DNA of 64,000 nt from NCBI RefSeq assembly GCF_000412695.1, contig NC_021499.1:5084001-5148000 (forward strand), read 5' to 3'. The position numbers and the translations under genes are program-made. Each line of letters starts with the position of its first letter. The stretch's first letter is position 1. The notes beneath the pieces were generated by a model, which saw nothing but the letters and a program-made list of their open reading frames with translations, had not been told where the DNA came from and searched no databases. The DNA comes from Pseudomonas resinovorans NBRC 106553. Lineage in GTDB: Bacteria; Pseudomonadota; Gammaproteobacteria; Pseudomonadales; Pseudomonadaceae. Below are positions 9,301 to 17,073 of the stretch, in pieces.

Positions 9301-12300
9301 GAAGGCGCCACGCAACAGGCCAACTCCGGCTATGTCGAGATCAATGATGCGCCGGTGAACACGCTGCCGGGCTTCCAGCAGGGCGCCGAAGATACCCCGC
9401 GGGCGATTCCCGGCATCCGCGTCAGCGACATAGACGCCGAGCGCGACCCGGACGTGAACAGCCGCGCCATCCAGGTCACCCTGACCGTCACCCATGGCAC
9501 CTTGAGCCTTACCGGTGCCACCACCGGCGTCACGGTCACCGGTGCGGGCACCGCCAGCCTGGTGCTGGTGGGGCGAATCGCCAACCTCAACACCGCGCTG
9601 GCCGGCCTCAGCTACCTGGGCAACCTGAACTTCAACGGCAACGACTTCCTCGAAGTGCTGACCAACGACCTGGGCAACTACGGCGATTTCAACGGTAACG
9701 GCATTCCCGGCGAGCTGGCCGATGCCCGCACCGACAGGGACTTCCTGGTCATCAACCTCACCCCGGTCAACGACCCCCCGGTGGCGGTGGATGACAACGC
9801 CGCCGCGCTGGAAGCCGGCGGCACCGACAACCGCACCCCCGGCATCGACCCACGGGGCAACGTACTGGCCAACGACACCGACGTCGACATCGGCACCAAC
9901 GGCGACCAGCTCCGCGTCGTCTCCGTGACCTCACCACTGAACGTCCTGGTCACCATCCCGGCGGTGGGCCCGGCGGAAATCATCGGCCGCTACGGCCGCC
10001 TGGTACTCCAGGCCGACGGCGCCTACCAGTATTTCGTCGACAACGACAACGCCGAAGTGCAGGCCCTGCGCCTGGCCACCGACCAGTTGACCGAGGTCTT
10101 CACCTACGTGGTTTCCGACATCGGCATCGGTGGCGCGCCCCTGCAGGATACGGCGACCCTCACGGTGGTCATCCAGGGCGCCAACGACACCCCCGTGGGC
10201 GTCAACGACCAGGGCACCGCCGTCGAGAGCGGCGGCGTCAACAACACCAACGTCGGCAATCCCGGCGACACGCCGCCGACGGGCTTCCCGGTGCCCGGCG
10301 CCAACGCCACCGGCAATGTGCTGGCCAACGATATCGATGTGGACGGCGGCGAGAACCCGGCAGACCCGATCGACTATGGCGAGACCAAGACCGTCACCGG
10401 CGCGCGCCCGCTGCGCGAGCTGGTCCCCGGCGCCCTGACCCCGGTACCCGCCGGTGGCAGCGCGGTCATCGTCGGCACCTACGGCACCCTGACCATCGAA
10501 TCCGATGGCGACTACACCTACGTGATCAACGAGAACAACACGGCGGTGCAACGCCTGGGGCCCAACGACAGCCTGGTCGACATCTTCAGCTACCAGGTCA
10601 CGGACGCGCTGGGCCTCAACGACCTGGCCGAGCTGCGCATCACCGTGCGCGGCAACTACGACAACCCCGTGGCCAGCGACGACCAGGCGTCCGCCCAGGC
10701 CGGCTCCGGCCCCAACGCCATCGGCGAGAGCAACCCCAGCGGCAACGTCATTCTCTTCCCCAGCCGCCCCGGCACGGTCACCCAACCTGGCGGCAATGGC
10801 GTGGACAACGACGTCGATGCCGCCGACCGGCCCAACACCCTGCTGCAGGTCAACGGCGTGCGCTCGGGGCTGGAAACCGCCGGCGGCGTACTGATTGGCG
10901 TCGCCGCCGGCTCCACCAGCACCACAGGCGCCACCCTGCTGCTGGGCAACTTCGGCCTGCTGCGCATTGGTGCCGACGGCTCCTTCACCTATGACGTGGA
11001 CAGCGCCAATCCCACGGTGCAGGCCCTGCAGGCCGGCCAGACCCTGACCGAGACCTTCACCTACCAGATCGTCGACACCAACGGCTTCACCGACCAGGCG
11101 CAACTGGTGATCACCGTGCGCGGCGTGAACGACCCGCCGGTGGCGCAGAACAGCTTCAACATCGCCGTCGAACGCGGCGGCGTTGCCAATGGCCAGGCCG
11201 GCATCGACCCCTCGGGCGACGTCCTGCTCAACGACTTCGACCCCGACGGCGACCCGCTGTCGGTGATTTCCATCAGCAACGACACCCTGGGCACCACCGG
11301 TGTGATCGGCCAGGCCTTCGACGGCCAGTATGGCACCCTCACCCTGAATGCCGACGGCACCTATACCTATGTGCTGGACAACGACAACCCCGAAGTGGAA
11401 GCCCTGCGCCAGCTTTCCGACGTCCTCATCGAACGCTTCACCTACGCCATCTCCGATGGCCTGGAAGCCCCACAGTCCGCGCAACTGGTGATCATCATCC
11501 TCGGCCGCAACGACAACCCGGTGGCGGCCAACGACAGCGCCACGGCGGTGGAAGCCGGCGGCGTCAACAACGGCAGCGCCGGCGTCGACCCCACGGGCAA
11601 CGTGCTGGGCAACGACACCGACGTCGACGGTGGCGAGCGTCCCACCGACCCCATCGACTACGGCGAGACCCAGGCGGTGGGCTCGGTGCGCACCGGCGCC
11701 GTCGAGGGCGCGGGTACCGCCGGCATCCTGGGTACCGAACTGCGCGGCACCTACGGCTGGCTGACCCTGCATGCCGACGGCAGCTACAGCTATCGCCTGG
11801 ACAACACCATGGCGGCGGTCCAGGCCCTGCGCCCCGGCAACACCCTCACCGACAGCTTCAACTACAGCGTCATCGACACCGCAGGCGCCCAGGACATCGC
11901 GGTGCTGAACATCACCATCCAGGGAGCCAACGACGCCCCGGTGGCCAACGACGACAACGCCATCGCCGTCGAGGCGGGTGGCCTCGACAACAACCTCGCG
12001 GGCGTCGACCCGAGCGGCAATGTCCTGGCCAACGACACCGACGTCGACCAGTTCGGCGAAACGCTCACCGTGGTCGGTGTCCGCCACGGTGCCGCTGTCG
12101 GCACCATCGGCAGCGCCTTGGCCGGCGAGTACGGCACCCTGACCCTCAACGCCGACGGCAGCTACACCTACATCGTCGACAACGACGACCCACGGGTGGA
12201 GGCCCTGCGCATCGCGGGCGATACGCTGCGCGAATCCTTCACCTACACCATCCGCGACCTGGCCGGCGCCACCAGCAGCGCCACCCTGACCATCACCATC

Positions 12301-14757
12301 CAGGGTCGCAACGACAATCCCCACGCCATCCGCGTGGACATCGTCGCCGTGGAAGCCGGCGGCACCCGCAACAGCACCCCCGGCATCGACCCGCGCTTCA
12401 ACGTCCTGGCCAACGACCGCGATGTCGACGCCGGCGATACCAAGACGCTCATCGGCATCCGTCTCGGCGACGAGCTTGGGGGCAACAACTTCACCCTGGT
12501 CACCGGCAACCAGAGCATCAATGGTCTCTACGGCACCTTGATCGTGAGTCCCAACGGTGAGTCGCACTACGTGGTGAACAACGCCCTGGCGGCGGTACAA
12601 GCCCTCAAGCCCGGCGATACGCTACGGGAGGTGTTCTCCTACCGCATGCGCGACACCGCCAGCGCCCTCAGCATCGCCCGGATCGCCATCACCATCCAGG
12701 GCGCCTGGGACGCGCCCGTGGCCAACAACGACATCAATATCGCGGTGGCCGACAACGGCGACGGCCTGGTGCTCAACCCCACCGGCAACGTGCTGCCCAA
12801 CGACACCGACGTCGACCAGGGCGACCAGCTCACCGTCACCGCGGTACGCACCGGCGCCGAAAGCGGCACCGGTACCGCCGGCAGCGTGGGCAACGTGCTG
12901 GTCGGCCAGTACGGCACCCTGATCCTCAACGCCGACGGCAGCTACCACTACATCCTCGATACCGGCAATCCGGAGGTCCTGGCCCTCAACCTGTTCGAGA
13001 CCGTGCGCGACACCTTCACCTACCAGGCCACCGACCGTGGTGGGCTCAGCGACCTGGCCCAGCTGACCATCGTCATCATCGGCCGCAACGATGCGCCGGA
13101 CGGCGTCGACGACGTGGCGAGGGCGATCGAGGCGGGCGGCCTGAACAACAACGTCCCGGGCCTCAACCCCAGCGGCAACGTACTGGACAACGACAGCGAC
13201 CTGGAAAACAGCCCGCTCACGGTCACGGCGATCCGTACCGGCGCGGAAACCGCCACTGGCACCGGCGGCACCCTGGGCACTTCGCTGCGCGGCCTCTACG
13301 GCACCCTGACGATGAACGCCGACGGCAGCTGGACCTACATCGTCGACAACAGCCTGGCGGCGGTACAGGCGCTGCGCATCAGCGGCCAGACGCTGGTGGA
13401 TACCTTCACCTACACCGTCGCCGACCCCAACGGGGCGGACGACACCGCGGAACTGCGCATCACCATCGACGGCCGCAACGACACGCCGATCGCCGCCAAC
13501 GACGACGCCACGGCCGTGGAGGCCGGAGGCAGGGACAACGGCACTCCGGGCAGTGACCCGACCGGCAACGTGCTGACCAACGACACCGACGTCGATGCCG
13601 TGGCCAATGGCGAGACCAAACAGGTGCTCTCGGCCACCAGCGAGCTGGGCAACAGCGCCGCCGCCGGCCAGGCCCTGGTGGGGCGCTACGGCACCCTGAT
13701 CCTCAATGCCGACGGCAGCTACCAGTACCTGCTGGACAACAGCAACCCGACGGTGCAGGCGCTGCGCACGGCGGGCAACACCCTGCGCGAGAGCTTCACC
13801 TACACCCTGCGCGATGCCGAAGGCGCCCAGTCCGTGGCGCGCCTGAACATCCTCATCGAAGGCGCCAACGACGCGCCGGTGGCCCGCGATGACGGCAACG
13901 TCGCCAGCGACCAGACGGTGGCGCCCCAGGCCAGTGGCAACGTGCTGCCCAACGACAGCGACATCGACGCCGGCGACGGCCTGCAGGTGGTGGGCGTACG
14001 CACCGGCCTGGAGACCGGCAGCGGCACCACCGGCGCGGTCGGGCAACCCCTGCAGGGCCGCTACGGCACCCTGGTGCTCAACGCCGACGGCAGTTACACC
14101 TACAGCATCGACCTGACCAACCCCGAGGTGCTCGCCGCCGCCGGCCTCGGCCGGGTGCTGCAGGACGTGTTCACCTACACCATGAGCGACCTCGCCGGGG
14201 CGACGGACCTGGCGCAGCTGGTGATCGACCTGGACATCGCCGCGCCCTTCATTCCCGCGCCCGATAGCGACCCCATCGGCCCATTCGAGGACCGCGAAGA
14301 CCTCGATCCCTTCGCCCGCCCGCGACTGCCGGGGGTGGACCCGGTGGTCTACGTGGGCCCGGTGGTGGAACGCAACGAGCGGCTGCTCCAGCTTTCCGAC
14401 TGGGAGGCCGACGGCAGCGACCTGCGCCTGGCCAGCCCGATGCAGATCGAGAGCGAAACCCTGCTCGCGCGCCTGGGCATGGGGCCCGGCCAGTTCGTCG
14501 GCCGCGCCGTGAACCAGAGCGCTACGGAAAGCGCACAGGACCTGGCCTGGATCCTCGGCCGCCATAGCCGCATCGACCTCACCGCGGACGGCCTGCTGGC
14601 CGATCCCTCGGTATTCGCCACCAACGCGGAGAACCTCACCCAAGGCGACACCCAATTGCCACCGCCATCCGACAGCCGCACCGCCCCCGGCTTCCGCGCC
14701 CAGTTACGCGAAGCCGCAGAGCGCCTGCGCGCCCTCGGCAATGGCACCAGCGAATAA
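3301..14757 (+). CDS. Giant (3818-aa) DUF4347/VCBS-repeat surface or secreted protein
   Basis: A very large, Gly/Asn/Asp-rich, acidic protein with no Sec signal. N-terminus: basic stretch then ALEPRILFDG at residues 23-32, the LEPR-type leader of giant exported proteins. DUF4347 spans about 74-237, with SHG at 129-131 and YGC at 171-173. Residues about 240-1880 are DUF11-like beta domains (GDTLDYRL, LPPGLSF and similar). An SdrD-B-like domain covers about 1880-2015, then a cadherin-like region, then eleven VCBS repeats from about 2160 to 3643. The C-terminal 175 residues show no RTX nonapeptides, LPxTG or autotransporter barrel. By eye C173 is the only cysteine. The ATG at 3301 is chosen because GGTGA precedes it. 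It heads an operon with four envelope genes that probably export, process or anchor it. Likely role: adhesion or biofilm (inference). Confidence 0.85.
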   Translation: MDMTTKPGDSQPPSFKPQRRAMALEPRILFDGAAAVAADQQHQDSGDAGKAPASEHATPSDARSEPGQQQSASRHLLVLDSRIDGREQLTAQLPGNVDVLVVDSDQDGLAAISAALAQLGQVDSIQILSHGAAGEFTLGKTTVSADNIKQFTQPLSQWSQSLSEGADIQLYGCKVGAGSDGRTLVNELARITGADVAASSDDTGGARAGGDWVLEVASGDIDKPLALAAAAANGYDRLLAAGPTTTLTGGADVLLGDTFNFNVTFTNITTDTGYAPFIDLFFPATGKDGAGAEIDDGITFVSASYLGQNLATHVLTFDTNGQASHPLAVGTNGQPLVINAADFGMQAGDQLVVVELPFASVSQGQPPIVVQVTATLSDLADTDFSFSGTTPDLTIRARSGFQYGNDSLNNPATDPSILEPSANADSYVVHPTVVTFDQVITTPEGETATGPNYGRELDVIVTPADSQTLQDVVLVQPVPDDVIVRSISPGTGGTLASITLYDGRVLTNAAAIQAVLALNNDGNLNNDLYISRFTVRYPTLTGPTTTSVEFFVPDDDFSGAPVLNPATGDDVTITFDAPTAQGNWQPLDPRDATNGLIRFDGTGQDVSFVAKSITLEKQVSVRTDVGTHGLSPGDTLDYRLNIALSDYFAFGRTFLGQGSFLVADQLGDGQSFVPGSATLTITQGGVSQTIALVSSVVVNANGTTSLVFDIGQSLAAVVPLRTSLSGDLAFDDLLQGATLAVIGYQARVAQSYTPPAGAPHSEINEGDSFGNNATVTATILVDALNLTGFDESDGSSTISTIPTSQVQIDLAGLNGGGAPAPGTELRPGDSVTFRLSYDLVTGDYENFKLTAYLPLPLFDLTGVDLNSIWRLATGNTNPNSPTSVTLGPGNSLVFTFADYVNPGINGSRVAIDFTLTVSDQPFADQRAFNVLGESSQTRTLDKSVLLTTDDVTLIASVAEPVLNLSHGVVSTSHGTVTGTTGSWNAPGTTGVPFGGRITDILAVNGNITGIDASDRLRLATAIENSGGGNAYDVSTSIALPPGLSFVGGNLSTANLLIYRGDGTRLVAGTHFTVNNATNTITFIDGPGVGALLAGRPGTAADTSGANLVVITYDVQVAASIGASATLQSTAQLTRYASVEGGENFLSAPLSDLASQQVAAPTISKSFAGGSLDNSDSSAAHTTGANLVVGESMLYDIVVTLPEGSTQNLRINDLIPPGLRLDTTFNGNLGYQLITTAGGALSANFAGTLAVGSLTAPTGTLGADGADARFTFSVSTTAGDNNTGNNSFVIRVRLVASNVIANQTGDVRQNDAQLAYSDPDGNTPNGATPLDRTVALTGTKPAITVQEPTLQLNQQLLTDPGVGFDEGDQVDFRITIANGNGASDYDAFDIDFSSVLPTEMDQLTLVSAIYTVGGVSTNISGSFTLDPTGRTLVNSGNVDIAKGGTIVISVRGVVNATGASVARFDNLAEVRWTSLNGTVAGERTGADGLLNSGVLNDYRRSSDLIIPVAQGIKISRVGGLPDTAAPNPTNAINENVTIGEIVHYRAVVLVPEGSNPNYQLLITLNRGLSLADVASMRIGFISDGGLVTSLGDLIIGGTLQIIGNEDSPQAQFLNPDLSGAAPTGVINPIYVVQDTDANGNLVVTLNLGSLTNGPFGNGNDANDDDLEGVVVEFNARVDNILDNQAGDALGVTVQDRVNGNLRATSDTLFERIVEPSFSGVDKRVTDFIPNPGGTTGTATVTVGFTSNGGLPAYDVRLTDGFPTGSNYSLVSVTIGGTTYGPGNLPAGVSVSTIGGVTVDISRVAVGTAVSVVYRVDVPNGATIASANANANLSWSSLPETFTNWGGSTVGPDSSATGERTGANGPGPDASVLNNYVLREGAGLGIISGTLWNDTGTAASAPNDIVPDADPVPGTPAYELAIPNQAINLVWAGNDGVFGNADDRTFGTTTDANGRFSFGVLPSGLFRINAPGTVNSIAQFGELRIRIDTDRGTLGQVQVTLGEGATQQANSGYVEINDAPVNTLPGFQQGAEDTPRAIPGIRVSDIDAERDPDVNSRAIQVTLTVTHGTLSLTGATTGVTVTGAGTASLVLVGRIANLNTALAGLSYLGNLNFNGNDFLEVLTNDLGNYGDFNGNGIPGELADARTDRDFLVINLTPVNDPPVAVDDNAAALEAGGTDNRTPGIDPRGNVLANDTDVDIGTNGDQLRVVSVTSPLNVLVTIPAVGPAEIIGRYGRLVLQADGAYQYFVDNDNAEVQALRLATDQLTEVFTYVVSDIGIGGAPLQDTATLTVVIQGANDTPVGVNDQGTAVESGGVNNTNVGNPGDTPPTGFPVPGANATGNVLANDIDVDGGENPADPIDYGETKTVTGARPLRELVPGALTPVPAGGSAVIVGTYGTLTIESDGDYTYVINENNTAVQRLGPNDSLVDIFSYQVTDALGLNDLAELRITVRGNYDNPVASDDQASAQAGSGPNAIGESNPSGNVILFPSRPGTVTQPGGNGVDNDVDAADRPNTLLQVNGVRSGLETAGGVLIGVAAGSTSTTGATLLLGNFGLLRIGADGSFTYDVDSANPTVQALQAGQTLTETFTYQIVDTNGFTDQAQLVITVRGVNDPPVAQNSFNIAVERGGVANGQAGIDPSGDVLLNDFDPDGDPLSVISISNDTLGTTGVIGQAFDGQYGTLTLNADGTYTYVLDNDNPEVEALRQLSDVLIERFTYAISDGLEAPQSAQLVIIILGRNDNPVAANDSATAVEAGGVNNGSAGVDPTGNVLGNDTDVDGGERPTDPIDYGETQAVGSVRTGAVEGAGTAGILGTELRGTYGWLTLHADGSYSYRLDNTMAAVQALRPGNTLTDSFNYSVIDTAGAQDIAVLNITIQGANDAPVANDDNAIAVEAGGLDNNLAGVDPSGNVLANDTDVDQFGETLTVVGVRHGAAVGTIGSALAGEYGTLTLNADGSYTYIVDNDDPRVEALRIAGDTLRESFTYTIRDLAGATSSATLTITIQGRNDNPHAIRVDIVAVEAGGTRNSTPGIDPRFNVLANDRDVDAGDTKTLIGIRLGDELGGNNFTLVTGNQSINGLYGTLIVSPNGESHYVVNNALAAVQALKPGDTLREVFSYRMRDTASALSIARIAITIQGAWDAPVANNDINIAVADNGDGLVLNPTGNVLPNDTDVDQGDQLTVTAVRTGAESGTGTAGSVGNVLVGQYGTLILNADGSYHYILDTGNPEVLALNLFETVRDTFTYQATDRGGLSDLAQLTIVIIGRNDAPDGVDDVARAIEAGGLNNNVPGLNPSGNVLDNDSDLENSPLTVTAIRTGAETATGTGGTLGTSLRGLYGTLTMNADGSWTYIVDNSLAAVQALRISGQTLVDTFTYTVADPNGADDTAELRITIDGRNDTPIAANDDATAVEAGGRDNGTPGSDPTGNVLTNDTDVDAVANGETKQVLSATSELGNSAAAGQALVGRYGTLILNADGSYQYLLDNSNPTVQALRTAGNTLRESFTYTLRDAEGAQSVARLNILIEGANDAPVARDDGNVASDQTVAPQASGNVLPNDSDIDAGDGLQVVGVRTGLETGSGTTGAVGQPLQGRYGTLVLNADGSYTYSIDLTNPEVLAAAGLGRVLQDVFTYTMSDLAGATDLAQLVIDLDIAAPFIPAPDSDPIGPFEDREDLDPFARPRLPGVDPVVYVGPVVERNERLLQLSDWEADGSDLRLASPMQIESETLLARLGMGPGQFVGRAVNQSATESAQDLAWILGRHSRIDLTADGLLADPSVFATNAENLTQGDTQLPPPSDSRTAPGFRAQLREAAERLRALGNGTSE
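9778..14230 (+). repeat. Eleven tandem VCBS repeats within the giant gene
   Basis: Units begin near 9778, 10190, 10663, 11136, 11516, 11935, 12317, 12712, 13093, 13484 and 13873, giving periods of roughly 380-470 bp. Each unit has the scheme PVA.DD.A.AVEAGG, then GNVLANDTDVD, G.L.V..VRTG, YGTL.LNADGSYTY..DN, L.DTFTY...D..G....A.L.I.I.G.ND. These are calcium-type beta-sandwich domains common in bacterial adhesins. DNA-level similarity is high around the YGTL/NADGSYTY block, so the array is likely to vary in copy number by recombination. Confidence 0.88.
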
Positions 14758-14777
14758 GCAGCAAACAAGGAATGCCC

Positions 14778-16310
14778 ATGCCAAGACCGCCACTTACGCT
14801 CCTCGGTGCCGCCATCGCCTCAGCCCTGCTGCTGGGTGCCTGCTCGGCCACGAAGACCCCGACCTACACGGAAGAGGAAGGCCGCCAGCGGATCATTCGC
14901 GACCAGGCGCAGATGTACGCCGACCAGGAACCGGTGACCGCCCCCATCACCTTCTACGAGGCCGCCGCCCGCGCCCTGAAGTACAACCTCGACTACCGCC
15001 TCAAGCTCATGGAAAGCGCCCTGGCGTCGGACCTGCGCGACGTCTCCAGCCACGAGATGCTGCCGCGGCTGGTGGCCTCGGCCGGCTACGCCGGGCGCAA
15101 CAACGATTCCGGCGGCACCTCCATCGGCATCGAGGACCGCGAACAGAGCCTGCGCGCCTCCACCTCGGAAGAACGCTACCGCGAGCTCTACGGCCTGGGC
15201 CTGTCCTGGAGCCTGCTGGACTTCGGCGTGGCCTACTACCGCACCCAGCAGAAGAGCGACCAGGTCCATATGGCCGAGGAGCGCCGGCGCAAGGTGGCGC
15301 AGAACGTCCTGCAGGACGTGCGCAACTCCTACTGGCGCGCGGTGGGCGCCCAGCGCCTGATGCCCCAGGTCGACCGCCTGCTGGCACGCACCCACCAGGC
15401 CCTGCTGTCGGCCCGCGAAGCCGAGACCAAGGGGCTGCTGCCACGCCAGGAAGTGCTGGCCTACCAGCGCGCCCTGCTCGACTCCATCTACCTGCTCACC
15501 GTGCGCCGCCAGGACCTGGAGTTCGCCCAGTCCGAGCTGTCGGCGCTCATGTCCCTGCCGCCCGGCTCGAAGCTGATCCTCGCCGACCAGGCCGAGCCCG
15601 CGCTGCCGGAGCTCAGCCAGGAGATCAACCGGCTGGAGCAGCTGTCCCTGGAAAACCGCCCGGAAATCATGGAGGAGTGGTACCGCAAACGGGTCAGCGA
15701 GAACGACCTGAAGATCGCCAAGGCCCAGCTCTGGCCCAACGTCAGCCTGGACTTCGGCTACAAGTACGACTCCAACAAGTTCCTCTACAACAGCCACTGG
15801 ACCGAGACCGGCCTGCAGGTGTCGCTGAACCTGCTGCGCCTGTTGCAACTGCCCGACCTCAACGAGGCCGCCGAGTCCCAGGGCAAGACCGACGACATGC
15901 GCCGGGTGGCGCTGTCCATGGCCATCCTCACCCAGGTCAGGGTGGGCGCGCTGCGCTACCAGCTGGCGCGCCAGGAAGTGGAGTTCGCCGACCAGAGCCT
16001 GCGGGTGGACCAGAGCCTGCTGGACTACGCCCAGGCGGCGCGCAGCACCTCCTATGGCTCGGAGCTGGAACTGATCCGCGCCGAGGGCCGCTACCTGCTC
16101 TCGCGCTACCAGCGCGAGGCGGCGTACTCCAGCGCCCAGGCGGCCTGGGGGCGGCTGTACAACTCCGTCGGCCTGGACATCCTCCCCGAGCAGATCGAGC
16201 AGCACGACATCCAGACCCTGGCCCGCGAGATCCAGCAAACCCTGGGTGAACAGGAAAGCAGCAAGCTCCTTACCAGCACGCAAGGAACACCGAATGTCGT
16301 CCACCGTTGA
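14778..16310 (+). CDS. TolC-family outer-membrane lipoprotein of the giant-protein system
   Basis: 510 residues from the ATG at 14778. I prefer this start over the ATG six bases earlier because AAGGA then sits at correct spacing. The signal peptide ends in the lipobox LLGAC (Cys22). The body has two TolC-type repeats: ITFYEAAARALKYNLDYRLKLMES with LGLSWSLLDFGVAYYRTQQ, and LENRPEIMEEWYRKRVSENDLKIAKAQLWPNVSLDFGYKYDSNKF. These are the alpha-barrel/beta-barrel motifs of outer-membrane efflux ducts. It begins 20 nt after the giant gene and overlaps the next gene by 17 nt. By context it provides the outer-membrane exit for the giant protein or for its processed product, rather than serving a drug pump. 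Confidence 0.86.
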   Translation: MPRPPLTLLGAAIASALLLGACSATKTPTYTEEEGRQRIIRDQAQMYADQEPVTAPITFYEAAARALKYNLDYRLKLMESALASDLRDVSSHEMLPRLVASAGYAGRNNDSGGTSIGIEDREQSLRASTSEERYRELYGLGLSWSLLDFGVAYYRTQQKSDQVHMAEERRRKVAQNVLQDVRNSYWRAVGAQRLMPQVDRLLARTHQALLSAREAETKGLLPRQEVLAYQRALLDSIYLLTVRRQDLEFAQSELSALMSLPPGSKLILADQAEPALPELSQEINRLEQLSLENRPEIMEEWYRKRVSENDLKIAKAQLWPNVSLDFGYKYDSNKFLYNSHWTETGLQVSLNLLRLLQLPDLNEAAESQGKTDDMRRVALSMAILTQVRVGALRYQLARQEVEFADQSLRVDQSLLDYAQAARSTSYGSELELIRAEGRYLLSRYQREAAYSSAQAAWGRLYNSVGLDILPEQIEQHDIQTLAREIQQTLGEQESSKLLTSTQGTPNVVHR

Positions 16311-17073
16311 TCGTCGTCTGCTGCTCCTCCTGCTGCCCCTCGCGCTATGCCTCCCTCCGCTCCCGGCCCTGGCCGAGGACGCCCCGCAACCCGGCGCCGT
16401 GGAGGAACCCGGCGCCATCCGCGTACTGCTGGCCGCAGAACTGGAAACCACCCTGTCCAGCCAGATGAACGGCACCCTGGGCGAGCTCAAGGCGTCCCTC
16501 GGCCAACAGGTGGCCAAGGACGCGTTGCTGGCCCAGCTCAACTGCGACGAGGCACTGGCCCGCTCCAAGGTGGCCGCCGCCGAGTTGACCATGGCCCGGC
16601 AAAGCCTCGACGCCAAGCGCAACCTGCGCAAGCTGGACGCGGTGGGCGACCTGGAAGTGGCCATGGCCAATACCGAGGTGCAGAAGGCCGAAGGTGCACG
16701 GGCGCTGGCCCAGGCCCAGAGCGGCTACTGCCAGGTGCGCGCGCCGTTTTCCGGGCGGGTCGCCAAGGTCCATGTGAAACCCTTCCAGACCGTGGCCGCC
16801 GGCATGCCGCTGTTCGACCTGGTCAGCGACGGCGCCCTCAAGGTGCGCCTCAACGTGCCGTCCAGCCTGCTGCCCCGGCTCAAGGCCGGCCAGGCGCTGC
16901 AGGTCAGCATCCTGGAAACCGGCAAGGACTACGACGCCCACATCAGCGCCGTCAACTCGCGGGTGGATGCCGTGGCGCAGACCGTGGAACTGGAGGCACG
17001 CCTCGATGCCGAGCACCCGGAACTGATCGCCGGCATGAGCGGCACCGCACGCTTCCCGCAACCCCATGACTGA
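16294..17073 (+). CDS. Periplasmic adaptor (HlyD/RND membrane-fusion type) with Sec signal
   Basis: 259 residues from the ATG at 16294, set by AAGGAACACCGA upstream. A cleavable signal peptide (RRLLLLLLPLALCL, then PALA) leads into a short adaptor. A lipoyl-like half (LSSQMNGTLGELKASLGQQV) precedes a coiled-coil hairpin of about residues 80-140, then a second lipoyl half (CQVRAPFSGRVAKVHVKPFQTVAAG) and a beta-barrel (LKVRLNVPSSLLPRLKAGQALQVSI). It lacks the membrane-proximal domain and lipid anchor of classical RND adaptors, so it is probably soluble in the periplasm. It overlaps the TolC-like gene by 17 nt and the next gene by 8 nt, indicating translational coupling and a shared complex. Confidence 0.82.
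   Translation: MSSTVDRRLLLLLLPLALCLPPLPALAEDAPQPGAVEEPGAIRVLLAAELETTLSSQMNGTLGELKASLGQQVAKDALLAQLNCDEALARSKVAAAELTMARQSLDAKRNLRKLDAVGDLEVAMANTEVQKAEGARALAQAQSGYCQVRAPFSGRVAKVHVKPFQTVAAGMPLFDLVSDGALKVRLNVPSSLLPRLKAGQALQVSILETGKDYDAHISAVNSRVDAVAQTVELEARLDAEHPELIAGMSGTARFPQPHD

Noticed and set aside
4696..9495. Very long open frames on the minus strand opposite the giant gene (for example 6736-9495)
   Set aside because: They are created by the strong GC3 bias and repetitive composition of the plus-strand gene; low-complexity Gly/Ala/Val/Asp content, no domains, no ribosome sites.
3301..14757. RTX/type I secretion substrate or autotransporter
   Set aside because: No GGxGxDxxx repeats near the C-terminus, no ABC ATPase, and no C-terminal beta-barrel.
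14741..16249. 502-codon plus-strand frame overlapping the TolC-like gene
   Set aside because: Pro/Arg/Gly-rich alternative frame of the TolC-like coding sequence.
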